Assembly: GCF_000422885.1 (NCBI RefSeq)
Contig: NZ_AUGX01000010.1
Location: 62,001 to 126,000, forward strand
DNA from: Ottowia thiooxydans DSM 14619
Lineage (GTDB): Bacteria; Pseudomonadota; Gammaproteobacteria; Burkholderiales; Burkholderiaceae_C
DNA: 64,000 bases
Reading direction: 5' to 3'
Numbering within the stretch: the first letter of the stretch is position 1; each line of letters opens with the position of its first letter. The notes under the pieces are model-generated. The model ran no database searches, had not been told where the DNA came from, and saw only the letters and a list, made by a program, of their open reading frames with translations. The position numbers and the translations under genes were made by a program. Positions 7,675-15,108 of this stretch are shown here, piece by piece.

Positions 7675-10149
7675 ATGGGCCAACGCCTGCACCGCGCACC
7701 TGCGGATACCTCGCTACAACAGCGCAAATGCCATGCGCTAGCCATTGCCGTTGGCCAGGCGCTACTGGTCGTGACCGCATTGGCAGCCTTGCCAACGGTG
7801 GCTCAGACGCAGATCGTTCGAGGCACCTATGCCATTGCCGCTGGTCCGCTCGAAGTTGTTCTGGTGCGCTTCGGACAGGAAGCGGGCGTGATGATTTCCT
7901 ACTCCGCTGCTTCGATCACCGGCAGGCATAGCCCGGGCGTCAGCGGAAATCGAACCGTGAGCGAGGCACTCCTCAGCATACTTCAGGGCACCGGATTGGA
8001 GGCTGTAGCGCAGCCCAATGGAGGCTACGCCATTCGGCTCGCTGCGCCGGTGCAGACTCCCATCGCCGTCGATACGAACAACACTCTCGCCGTGGTCACG
8101 GTGACTGCTCAGGCGATTTCCAGTGATCTACCCAAGCCTTACGCCGGTGGGCAGGTCGCACGCGGTGCCCGGCTCGGTATCCTGGGCAATGCGGACTACA
8201 TGGACGCACCGTTTTCAGTCAAGTCCTTCACCCGCGAATTTCTTGACAACCAGCAGGCTCAAACGGTCAGTGACGCCATCCGCTACGACGCATCTGTGCA
8301 ATCAGCGCAGGCATCACCGAACGGCATCAATGATGTTTTCTACATACGGGGGTTCCAGACCCACGCGGGCCGTGCATCCTTTGACGGTCTGCCCAATCTA
8401 CTCAACCGCATGCTGCCCCTGGACGTGGTGGAGCGCGTCGAGCTATTCAAGGGGCCAAGCTCATTCCTGAATGGGCGAACCGATGCAGTGGGCGGCACCG
8501 TGAATCTGGTGCCCAAACGCGCAGGTGAGAAACCGCTGAACCAGATCACAGCGAGCTACGAGTCAGCCAGCGTTTTGGGCGTTCATGCAGACTTGAGCCG
8601 ACGCTTCGGTAAGGACAATGCTTGGGGTCTGCGCGTCAACGCCGCGAAAGAAGATGGCGAGACGTCGGTTCGGCCATCGTCGCGCGACACCACTTCCGCC
8701 GCCGTCGCCCTTGACTACCGTGGTGATGCGGTGCGTTTTTCGCTCGACTACATCCACCAGCAACGGCGTCAACAGCCCAGCACAGGTGAATCAGTCATCC
8801 TGAATAACAATGTACCCGTACCGGCTGCTCCGGATGCGGCGCGAGCATTTGGTCAGCGCTGGACTTCGTACGACCGCGAGTTCAACCTGTTGGTAGCGCG
8901 CGCGGATTGGGACATTGCTCCTGATCTCACCGCCACCTTGTCGTACGGTCATTCAGACGACAAGGAATCTCAGTTCAGCCCGATCTCTCGCGTGACAAAT
9001 GCGACAGGCAACATCACAAATCAGTCGTTCGACTACACCCTGGCGCCCATCGTTCAAGATTCTGCACAGGCGTTATTGACTAAGCGGTTCAGGACCGGAG
9101 GTTTGGCCCACACGCTGACGGCCGGGTTCAACGCAACCCGCTACGACCAGCGCAATGATCGCCGCACCCTGACCAACGTCTACGCCTCTAACCTCTACGC
9201 CCCGGTTTTCTACGATGCGCCGGTGGTGCCCGCCGGTTTCAACCGAAGCGAGCGTACGCGTGTTTTCAACAACGCTGTTTTCATTGGCGATCAGATTTCT
9301 GCTTTCGACGACAAGTTGTTGCTGACACTCGGCCTTCGTCACGTCAAGCTCAAGACTGACACGCGCAACTTGATGACCGGCATTCAAACCGCCGCGTACG
9401 AAAAGGGCAAGATCACACCGGCATTTGGCTTGCTCATCAAGGCATCTCCGCAATGGTCCTTCTACGGTAACTACGTCGAAGCACTGGAGCAAGGCGGTAC
9501 AGCACCCGCCACGGTGAGCAATGCGGGAGAAACACTGCCGCCCTTGATGTCCAAACAATTCGAAGTGGGGGTAAAAGCCGATTTCGGTGTGGTGGGGGCA
9601 ACGCTCGGCGCGTTTCACATTCAACAGCCCGCAGAAATCACTCGAAACGGCGCGTTGGTGCAGGAAGGAAAGCAGGTCAACCAAGGGCTGGAGCTGAGTG
9701 TTTTTGGATCCCCTCTCAAATCAGTTCGGCTATTGGGCGGCCTGACTCTGATCAATGCACGGAACAGGATCACAGGGGATGCGCTGCTGGACGGCAAGAC
9801 CTCAATCGGTGTGCCACGCGTTACAGCAACCGCCAATGTCGAATTTTCTCCGGCTGGTAAATCAGAATTATACAGAAACAACAGCGACTGTAAGTCATTG
9901 TCGCCATTGAAGTTTCCGCACTCTGCGCTGAAGGTGGGTGCAACGCAACCTCCTGCAAAACGCTCCATGAGTGTGCCAGAGCTGTGCCGCGCGGATCAAC
10001 GCGCTGTGCCAGCCAAGAGCCGTGGCCCGCCAGTGCCAGCGGCCACCCGCGATAAAGCACGACACAGCAGCTTTGCTTGCTTTGGTGCGGCTAAACGTGA
10101 CATCGGGCTTATTTCCCCACGGCAGATTTTCAGTCGATCTGCCCATTGA
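7675..10149 (+). pseudogene. TonB-dependent siderophore receptor, 5' part, interrupted by the integrated element
   Basis: The first 723 codons (7675-9843) are a normal outer-membrane siderophore receptor. They show a signal sequence, an STN signalling domain (AAGPLEVVLVRFGQEAGVMI), a plug with the VERVELFKGPSSFLNG and DAVGGTVNLVPKRAG motifs, and most of the beta-barrel up to GVPRVTATANVE. After that the frame runs into element DNA and adds about 101 unrelated residues before a chance stop at 10149. The missing barrel end, with the terminal Phe, is found at 44871-45150. Residues 723 and onward join exactly as NVE + WDVPQIPSF. The product here lacks the last strands and the C-terminal aromatic residue needed for membrane assembly, so it is almost certainly non-functional. 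Confidence 0.9.
9840..9844. other. Left junction core (attL candidate)
   Basis: CGAAT here is the last sequence shared with the right junction at 44871-44875. To the left the receptor reads NVE; to the right the frame becomes unrelated. Five bases is short for a tyrosine recombinase crossover, so a longer degenerate core is possible. Confidence 0.6.
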
Positions 10150-10309
10150 AAGAGGCGTCTTCTCCAGCGAAGACGCCTCTTCTTTTTTGTCCGCTCGTCA
10201 TCGCGCTGTGTCGCAGCTTATCGCCCCGTGACCCATTCAGCCGCCATCGACATTATTCACCCCGTTGGCCAACACAACACGCAATTCAACAGATCAAAGG
10301 AGCCTAAAC
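9845..10309 (+). other. Left end of the element, no convincing gene
   Basis: This 465-bp stretch carries the read-through tail of the receptor frame, one copy of the TGCAACGCAAC repeat (9939-9949), a TAAGTCATTGTCG that nearly matches one near the right end (44823-44835), and a strong terminator at 10152-10188. The overlapping ORFs on both strands have no family-like features. Confidence 0.5.
10152..10188 (+). terminator. Rho-independent terminator
   Basis: An 11-bp perfect stem (GAGGCGTCTTC / GAAGACGCCTC) with a TCCAGC loop is followed by TTCTTTTTT. It would stop transcripts from the truncated receptor from entering the element's genes. Confidence 0.85.
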
Positions 10310-10699
10310 ATGGCACGACATCACAACCAATTTCCGTCCTTGAGCCCGTTCTCAGGACTGGCGTCACCTTACGGTGCCGTCACCATCAATCGCATTACGC
10401 CGATGCAAGGATTCCATCACACGCCGCAGCCTCAACCGGCCATGCAAATCGAAGCCGCCCCGGTGTCACGGTATTTGCCAATCAAGAAGATGGCACTGGC
10501 CTACAGCGACTTTGTCAGCGAAGGGGCACTGCGCCATTTGGTGTGGCAGGCGGAGGCATACGAAAAAGCGCCGAAATCGGGGCTCAAGTCCAACGGCTTC
10601 TTGGCGGTGATCGTTCGGCCACCGGGTCAGCGCAAGGTTTTGCTCGACCGCGTCGAATTTGAAAAGTGGTTGACCTCCCAACAACGCAACGCACGCTAA
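10310..10699 (+). CDS. Small hypothetical protein, possible DNA-binding/excisionase-like
   Basis: 129 residues from the ATG at 10310, which has AAAGGAG six bases upstream (an upstream TTG would add 15 residues). The N-terminal half is low-complexity and rich in His, Pro and Gln. The C-terminal part (about residues 60-128: KKMALAYSDFVSEGALRHLV ... VIVRPPGQRKVLLDRVEFEKWL) has the layout of a short winged helix-turn-helix of the AlpA/excisionase kind, where a helix-turn-helix is followed by a short strand pair and a helix ending in a KWL-type motif. This is an inference from pattern, not a clear family match. As the first gene inside the left end it would suit a regulator of excision or replication. 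It precedes the next gene by 10 bp. Confidence 0.5.
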   Translation: MARHHNQFPSLSPFSGLASPYGAVTINRITPMQGFHHTPQPQPAMQIEAAPVSRYLPIKKMALAYSDFVSEGALRHLVWQAEAYEKAPKSGLKSNGFLAVIVRPPGQRKVLLDRVEFEKWLTSQQRNAR

Positions 10700-10709
10700 G
10701 GAGCACGAA

Positions 10710-11309
10710 ATGGAATACGTCGTGGACGCTTGTGTGCGAGAAACCGAAGAGCTTTTTGAACTCGCTAAGTCATGGTTTCATCAGTGTCGTAGCAACCCCT
10801 TCTTGGCTCTTGAAATCCAGCGAGGATATTACTTTGAGATCGGCGTTTTTGATGGGAATGTGATGAACATCGCGCTGGATGAAAACGCCGAGGAAACACG
10901 CATCTTTGTTAGTGAAGATAACGAGGGCAGTGTTTTACTTACCCTGCCACAACAGCATCACTGGGAGAGCGATATCTCCGTGGAAAAGCCGCCGAAATGG
11001 GTACGCATGGCATTCAACAGGTTTTGCGGGCAGGGCGGCCTGGTACTTCATTGCCTTCCTTATTGGGACGGAAAGTTTTCCTTATCGGAAGTGGCAGCCT
11101 TTCTGAATCGACCTGTGGCAGAGGTCGCAAAGGATGTATTGGAGGCCGATGCGAATCGGCTTGATACGGGCCAGCAAGTCTTGGCGCTTTCCGTGGATAT
11201 GACTGCAGAAAACCCCGCCAATTGGATGGTCGATATCCGTGGCTTCTTGCTGGGCAGTTTGTATACCGAATACCCCCGAGAAATCTACGGCGGGATGGTC
11301 CGCCGCTGA
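10710..11309 (+). CDS. Hypothetical protein in the replication module
   Basis: 199 residues, acidic, with no signal peptide or membrane segment. I do not recognise a family. Visible features are an N-terminal helical part (VRETEELFELAKSWFHQC), a beta-rich middle (FEIGVFDGNVMNIAL, SVLLTLPQQHHW) and a C-terminal helical region (FSLSEVAAFLNRPVAEVAKD) that could be a helix-turn-helix. The start is well supported by GGAGCACGAA upstream. It lies between the small DNA-binding candidate and the replicative helicase on the same strand, so it is probably part of the replication/maintenance operon. Confidence 0.55.
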   Translation: MEYVVDACVRETEELFELAKSWFHQCRSNPFLALEIQRGYYFEIGVFDGNVMNIALDENAEETRIFVSEDNEGSVLLTLPQQHHWESDISVEKPPKWVRMAFNRFCGQGGLVLHCLPYWDGKFSLSEVAAFLNRPVAEVAKDVLEADANRLDTGQQVLALSVDMTAENPANWMVDIRGFLLGSLYTEYPREIYGGMVRR

Positions 11310-11344
11310 ACTCCTGCTACCACTGACTTTGACCATATGACCCC

Positions 11345-11362
11345 GGCCACGACCTCGTGGCC
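11345..11362 (+). other. Perfect 7-bp inverted repeat before the helicase gene
   Basis: GGCCACG-acct-CGTGGCC lies 20 bp before the helicase start. There is no U-run after it, so it looks more like an mRNA hairpin or an operator than a terminator. Confidence 0.35.
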
Positions 11363-11382
11363 GCATTCAACCAAGGAATGAC

Positions 11383-12345
11383 ATGAACCAAGAAACACCT
11401 GAACCCAAGCGTGTCCGTGCCGTGCAACTCGGCCAGATGCTCAAGATGAAGTTCACACCCGATATTCAACTGCTGGGGCAGTTGATCTTTGCAAAAACCA
11501 TCGGAATGATCGCAGGCCCGCGTGGCGGCGGCAAGTCGCTTCTGAGCATGCTGATGTCTTATGCAATCGCAGGCGGAAAACCGCTGGAACCCTGGGGTTC
11601 TGGCAGTGGCATGCCGGTAGCCTATCTCGATGGGGAGATGCGGGCGATTGGCTTTCAGAGTCGGCTGCGCTTGCTACATGCGCGGAATCAGGACCCTGAG
11701 TCGATTCGCAAAGTGCAGCAGAACCTCCACATCATCAGCCGCGACTTTGCGAAGGATGTGATTGGTTCGATTGACCAAGTGGAAGGTCAGCGCCGCATTG
11801 ATGCCTTGATTCCTGATGAGGTGAAGTTGATCGTCATCGACAACCTCTCCGCATGGACCAGCGGCGGACGTGAGGACGGGGGCAGCTGGGCAACCATCAA
11901 GTCCTGGCTGATTGAAAAGCGGCTTCAAGGCAAGTCGGTCCTTTTGGTGCACCACACGGGCAAGAACGGCAAGCAGCGTGGCTCCAGCGCCCATGAAGAC
12001 TTGCTCGACTACTCGATTCTTCTCAGCCCGATGGCTAGTAACGGCGAAGAGCAAGACACCCGATTCACGGTGGAGCACACGAAGCTACGTGACCATCTGC
12101 CGCATCTGAAGCAGCGGTACGAATTCGCGATCTACACCAAGGACAACAAGCTGTTCTTCGATGTGGCACCGGCAGGTGTTCGCATTTCGGAGCATGCGCA
12201 GGAGATGCTTGAAATGCACACCAACAACATCCCGATGTCGGAGATCGCCGAGAAGTTCAAGGTCAACAAGTCAACCGTCAGCCGGACGATTCAGCGCCTC
12301 AAGGCCGCTAAATCTGGTCAAGAGATCGAGGTCGCCGTTGCGTAG
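11383..12345 (+). CDS. RepA-type hexameric replicative helicase / AAA ATPase with C-terminal HTH
   Basis: 320 residues of the RecA-fold RepA/RSF1010 helicase class. The Walker A is AGPRGGGKS (residues 44-52), the Walker B is LIVIDNLSAW, and a sensor segment VLLVHHTGKNGKQRGSSAHEDLLD follows, matching plasmid helicases that unwind DNA at the origin. After the ATPase core, the last 55 residues form a helix-turn-helix (MSEIAEKFKVNKSTVSRTIQRL), which suggests binding to element DNA or autoregulation. The start has AAGGA before ATG 11383. It is followed by a replication initiator gene about 110 bp downstream, with two iteron-like repeats in the gap. Together they imply autonomous replication after excision. 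Confidence 0.8.
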   Translation: MNQETPEPKRVRAVQLGQMLKMKFTPDIQLLGQLIFAKTIGMIAGPRGGGKSLLSMLMSYAIAGGKPLEPWGSGSGMPVAYLDGEMRAIGFQSRLRLLHARNQDPESIRKVQQNLHIISRDFAKDVIGSIDQVEGQRRIDALIPDEVKLIVIDNLSAWTSGGREDGGSWATIKSWLIEKRLQGKSVLLVHHTGKNGKQRGSSAHEDLLDYSILLSPMASNGEEQDTRFTVEHTKLRDHLPHLKQRYEFAIYTKDNKLFFDVAPAGVRISEHAQEMLEMHTNNIPMSEIAEKFKVNKSTVSRTIQRLKAAKSGQEIEVAVA

Positions 12346-12371
12346 TTGCAATCCCTAGGCACACGCGCCCG

Positions 12372-12412
12372 TGCAACGCAACGTGCGGACAGAAATGACT
12401 TGCAACGCAACG
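12372..12412 (+). repeat. Two 12-bp direct repeats TGCAACGCAACG upstream of the initiator gene
   Basis: Identical copies lie at 12372-12383 and 12401-12412, 29 bp apart. The 11-bp core TGCAACGCAAC occurs again at 9939-9949 and 19717-19727, always in the same orientation. They could be iterons of an origin or operators. Confidence 0.6.
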
Positions 12413-12454
12413 GCAATGAAGGCCGTCTGCGGGGCACCAATAAAAGGAATGGAA

Positions 12455-13825
12455 ATGAAAGAAAAGCCGAAAGCCCCACTGGCAGGGTTTAATACACGCA
12501 CCACTAAGATTGTCAGCGCACTGGCAGGGAAGCCGAAGCAGCAGCAAACCGTCGCCGCTCGTGCCATCAGTAATACCGTAAGTAATACAGCAAGCCAGCC
12601 AGACTTGATGGTGTATCAGCAACTGGTTGAGAAGTGCATCAATATCGACACGGTGGGGGTGGTGCTGGACTACAGCGATGCCGATTTGCCGAAGACATTC
12701 GCCGTGGTGTCAGACAGCGATGACGTAGAACCCGATAGCCATCGAGGATGGGGCAGGGCCGAATCGGATTTCGGTGCCAAGACGATCCGTGTTGAATGTC
12801 GTAAGCGCAGGGCCAAGAAGGGTGAGCCTGTTACCGACAGGAAGAAGCTTCTATACATCGAAGGAAGCCCGTCGTACCACTACCAAGGGCACAACGTCGC
12901 GTCGTCCGACGATCTGGTCATGCTTACCCATGATTTGGTCAAGGCCGTGCACCAAAGTCACCCGCTCAATATTCCACGGCCTTTGCGTGCGTTGCTGGCC
13001 CAAGGTCGGTATGGCGAAGTGACTCGGCTGGACGTGGCGATTTTGGTCCGCGTGCCGGACGGTGTGTCCAAGGCTGCGCTGATAAATGCTGTCGCCCTGG
13101 CGAACGTGATGGCGGGCGCGAATATGAGTCTGTATGCCAACGAATCGACCTACGGTGACCCCAGCTCACAGTTGAGGGCGTGGAAGCTGTACGACAAGGC
13201 GCTGGAAATTCAGCGCAAGGGTAAACAGGCGCTGCCCGATACCGAAGCCGGGAAGGCGCTGGCCCACCTCTGCGAGCAGACCGTGCGCTTGGAGTTTGTG
13301 TTCCGCAAAAAGTACTTTGCCAACCACGCCTACTTCAAGGGCAAACCGGTCTACCCGATGCGACTTACCCGCGAAACGATTGCTTGGATGGTTATTGAAG
13401 AACTGCACCGCTTGCAGCTCAAGGGCAAGGTGCATCGTCGCTACGGCCTGAATGAGCTGTTGATGATTCCCATGCCTTACAGGAGCACGCTGGCCCACTG
13501 GCAAAACAAGCTCAAGGTGCGGAATTTCTTGGAAAGTGACCAAGAGGCCAAAAGGCACTGGCGCTACCTGAAGAATCGGCTGGGAGTCGATGTCTTTGGT
13601 GAGCCGCCCGCTGAAATCGAATTGCCGATATCGCTTCTTGAGGTTTTGCACCCAAATAATTTTGTGCCAGTCCCTGCGTCCATCAAAGCTGACGCATCGG
13701 TCTTTCACCAGTCGGACATGAACGCGGCGCTCCAGTGCCAACTGTCCAAAATGGACCGCAAGGCGCGGGGTGTCGGTTTGGTGTGGGTTGACCCATACGG
13801 CGATCCGTTGGATGAAGCGGCGTGA
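12455..13825 (+). CDS. Replication initiator of the filamentous-phage gene II/X (Phage_CRI) type
   Basis: 456 residues from ATG 12455, which has AAAGGA six bases upstream. Two family hallmarks are visible: LLYIEGSPSYHYQGHNVASSD (about residues 132-152, the EGSP...GHN motif) and STYGDPSSQLRAWKLYDK, the T-Y-x(n)-S-x(3-4)-W-K-x-Y-x-K signature of gpII-like rolling-circle initiators. The family nicks its own origin and starts rolling-circle replication of phage or plasmid DNA. The protein is longer than typical phage gpII (about 410 residues), with a low-complexity Gln/Asn-rich N-terminus. It pairs with the RepA-type helicase upstream. Finding both in a chromosomal element suggests a plasmid- or phage-like circular phase. 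Confidence 0.75.
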   Translation: MKEKPKAPLAGFNTRTTKIVSALAGKPKQQQTVAARAISNTVSNTASQPDLMVYQQLVEKCINIDTVGVVLDYSDADLPKTFAVVSDSDDVEPDSHRGWGRAESDFGAKTIRVECRKRRAKKGEPVTDRKKLLYIEGSPSYHYQGHNVASSDDLVMLTHDLVKAVHQSHPLNIPRPLRALLAQGRYGEVTRLDVAILVRVPDGVSKAALINAVALANVMAGANMSLYANESTYGDPSSQLRAWKLYDKALEIQRKGKQALPDTEAGKALAHLCEQTVRLEFVFRKKYFANHAYFKGKPVYPMRLTRETIAWMVIEELHRLQLKGKVHRRYGLNELLMIPMPYRSTLAHWQNKLKVRNFLESDQEAKRHWRYLKNRLGVDVFGEPPAEIELPISLLEVLHPNNFVPVPASIKADASVFHQSDMNAALQCQLSKMDRKARGVGLVWVDPYGDPLDEAA

Positions 13826-13841
13826 GCGCCACCAAGGTATC

Positions 13842-13871
13842 AAGCTGGCTGGCATCAAAACCGGCCAGCTT
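13842..13871 (+). terminator. Inverted repeat after the initiator gene
   Basis: AAGCTGGCTGG / CCGGCCAGCTT form an 11-bp stem with one G-U wobble and an 8-base loop. The U-run is missing, so it is a weak terminator or an operator for the MazE-like gene that starts 63 bp later. Confidence 0.4.
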
Positions 13872-13933
13872 CGTGTGCAGTTGGCCGCGCTTGGCAATTT
13901 GTAGCCGTTGTATATCAATGGAGCAAACCCGCT

Positions 13934-14173
13934 ATGGCAACCGTTTCCGCCTGGGGCAACAGCCTCGGACTCAGACTTCCCAAATACGTGACGGAGCGTG
14001 CAGCCATCCGGGCGGGCGATCAAGTCTATGTGCGCTTGCTCGACTCGGGCGAAATCCTGGTACGAGTAGTCAAGGCGCGGGACATTCCCGCAGTCTTCAA
14101 GCCGCTGGTCGGAGACGGGGTTCCTACTGCTGCCAAGCCTCTCTCAGACGAAGAGGTCGCGGCGCAGTGGTGA
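13934..14173 (+). CDS. MazE/AbrB-type antitoxin-like DNA-binding protein
   Basis: 79 residues with a SpoVT/AbrB swapped-hairpin domain at the N-terminus: TVSAWGNSLGLRLPKYVTERAAIRAGDQVYV, matching the WGNSLGLRIPK pattern of MazE-like antitoxins. The C-terminal tail is acidic (LSDEEVAAQW), where a toxin would normally bind. Such proteins bind their promoter and neutralise a partner toxin. No MazF/PemK gene follows; the next gene belongs to a different toxin family. It may be an orphan, or it may regulate the neighbouring TumE/TumA pair. Confidence 0.7.
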   Translation: MATVSAWGNSLGLRLPKYVTERAAIRAGDQVYVRLLDSGEILVRVVKARDIPAVFKPLVGDGVPTAAKPLSDEEVAAQW

Positions 14174-14242
14174 CCCCCCGCAAGGGCAATCCGCCCGCGC
14201 CACTTGACAGCAGGCATGACTTCATACATCATTACTGAAAAC

Positions 14243-14572
14243 ATGAAGCAACCCAAAAAGCAGGAAATCTACGCCCCGTCGGACGTGAAAATCCCCAGCC
14301 GACTGGGCGGAGGAACCTTGAAAGAGCGGGTGATTCGTGAACTGCCTTCAAAGAAGGTCGTCAGCTATGCGCTCGCGTACATCAACCCGCGGATCTTCAG
14401 CGGCGACAACGGCCGGGTGCTTGGGTATGACAACAGCCACGATTACTCTCATCGCCACTATATGGGTTCTATCGCCGCTGACCCATTCACCAGCTACGAA
14501 GAGTTGTATGAGCGGTTCGAGCGGGAGTGGCAGGCGATTGCCATCAAGTTCGTCAACGGAGAACAGATATGA
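14243..14572 (+). CDS. TumE-like toxin (DUF6516 family)
   Basis: 109 residues from ATG 14243. The C-terminal half reads GRVLGYDNSHDYSHRHYMG then SYEELYERFEREWQAI, the pattern of the TumE toxin family, in which a conserved YDN-H-x-H-x-HRHYMG core is thought to be catalytic. TumE partners TumA-type DNA-binding antitoxins. A TTGACA at 14203-14208, with an AT-rich segment 17-18 bp later, could be its promoter. ATG 14216 is the alternative start. It overlaps the TumA-like gene by ATGA, so the pair is translationally coupled. Confidence 0.65.
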   Translation: MKQPKKQEIYAPSDVKIPSRLGGGTLKERVIRELPSKKVVSYALAYINPRIFSGDNGRVLGYDNSHDYSHRHYMGSIAADPFTSYEELYERFEREWQAIAIKFVNGEQI

Positions 14573-14970
14573 CGAAACAAAAGATCACTTTGGCAGACTT
14601 TGCGAAAAGTCCAGCCCTGAAAGCTCACTCGTTGAGGAGCAAAGCGGTTGCGCGTGCCTTGGATGAACAAGCCGAATCGTTGCCCTATTCAAAGGTCTTT
14701 ACCAGCTTCGAGTTTGAAGACTTTCTGACTCAGCTCACCCCGAAGCGGTTCGAGCTGCTGCGTATTGCCAGCAAAGGGCGGCATTCGATTGCTGACCTCG
14801 CCATCGCATCGCATCGCAACCCGAGTGCGGTGTCGCGGGACGTGTCCAAACTGTCAGAGCTTGGGCTCGTCAAGGTGGAGTCAGTCAGCAATGAAGGACA
14901 TGGCCGGAAGAAGGTCGTGATGCCGGTGGCAAGCACCATCTCTATCAACGCCTCGATTGCTGCTGCATAG
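14569..14970 (+). CDS. TumA-like HTH antitoxin/regulator (HVO_A0114 family)
   Basis: 133 residues with a winged helix-turn-helix in the second half: LTPKRFELLRIASKGRHSIADLAIASHRNPSAVSRDVSKL, then GLVKVE and GRKKVVMPV forming the wing. This is the pattern of the HVO_A0114/TumA family, MarR-like regulators that act as antitoxin to TumE. ATG 14569 overlaps the TGA of the upstream toxin gene. The gene ends 139 bp from the convergent ankyrin gene. Neutralisation of TumE and repression of the common promoter are expected from the family. Confidence 0.7.
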   Translation: MTKQKITLADFAKSPALKAHSLRSKAVARALDEQAESLPYSKVFTSFEFEDFLTQLTPKRFELLRIASKGRHSIADLAIASHRNPSAVSRDVSKLSELGLVKVESVSNEGHGRKKVVMPVASTISINASIAAA

Positions 14971-15070
14971 AGACAAGGAGCCTCCTGAGGTGAAATCCGC
15001 CGTAGGGCTTGCACCTGGCAAAGTCACGGCATAACAGCGTCTTTGGTAATTCCCGAGTGCAAAGAGAACT

Positions 15071-15098
15071 CCGCATTACCTTTTGATAAGTGATGCGG
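15071..15098. terminator. Hairpin between convergent genes
   Basis: CCGCATTAC / GTGATGCGG form a 9-bp stem with one wobble pair in the 138-bp gap between the TumA-like gene (plus strand) and the ankyrin gene (minus strand). It probably serves as a bidirectional terminator. No clear U-run is present. Confidence 0.4.
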
Positions 15099-15108
15099 AT
15101 TTCAAACT

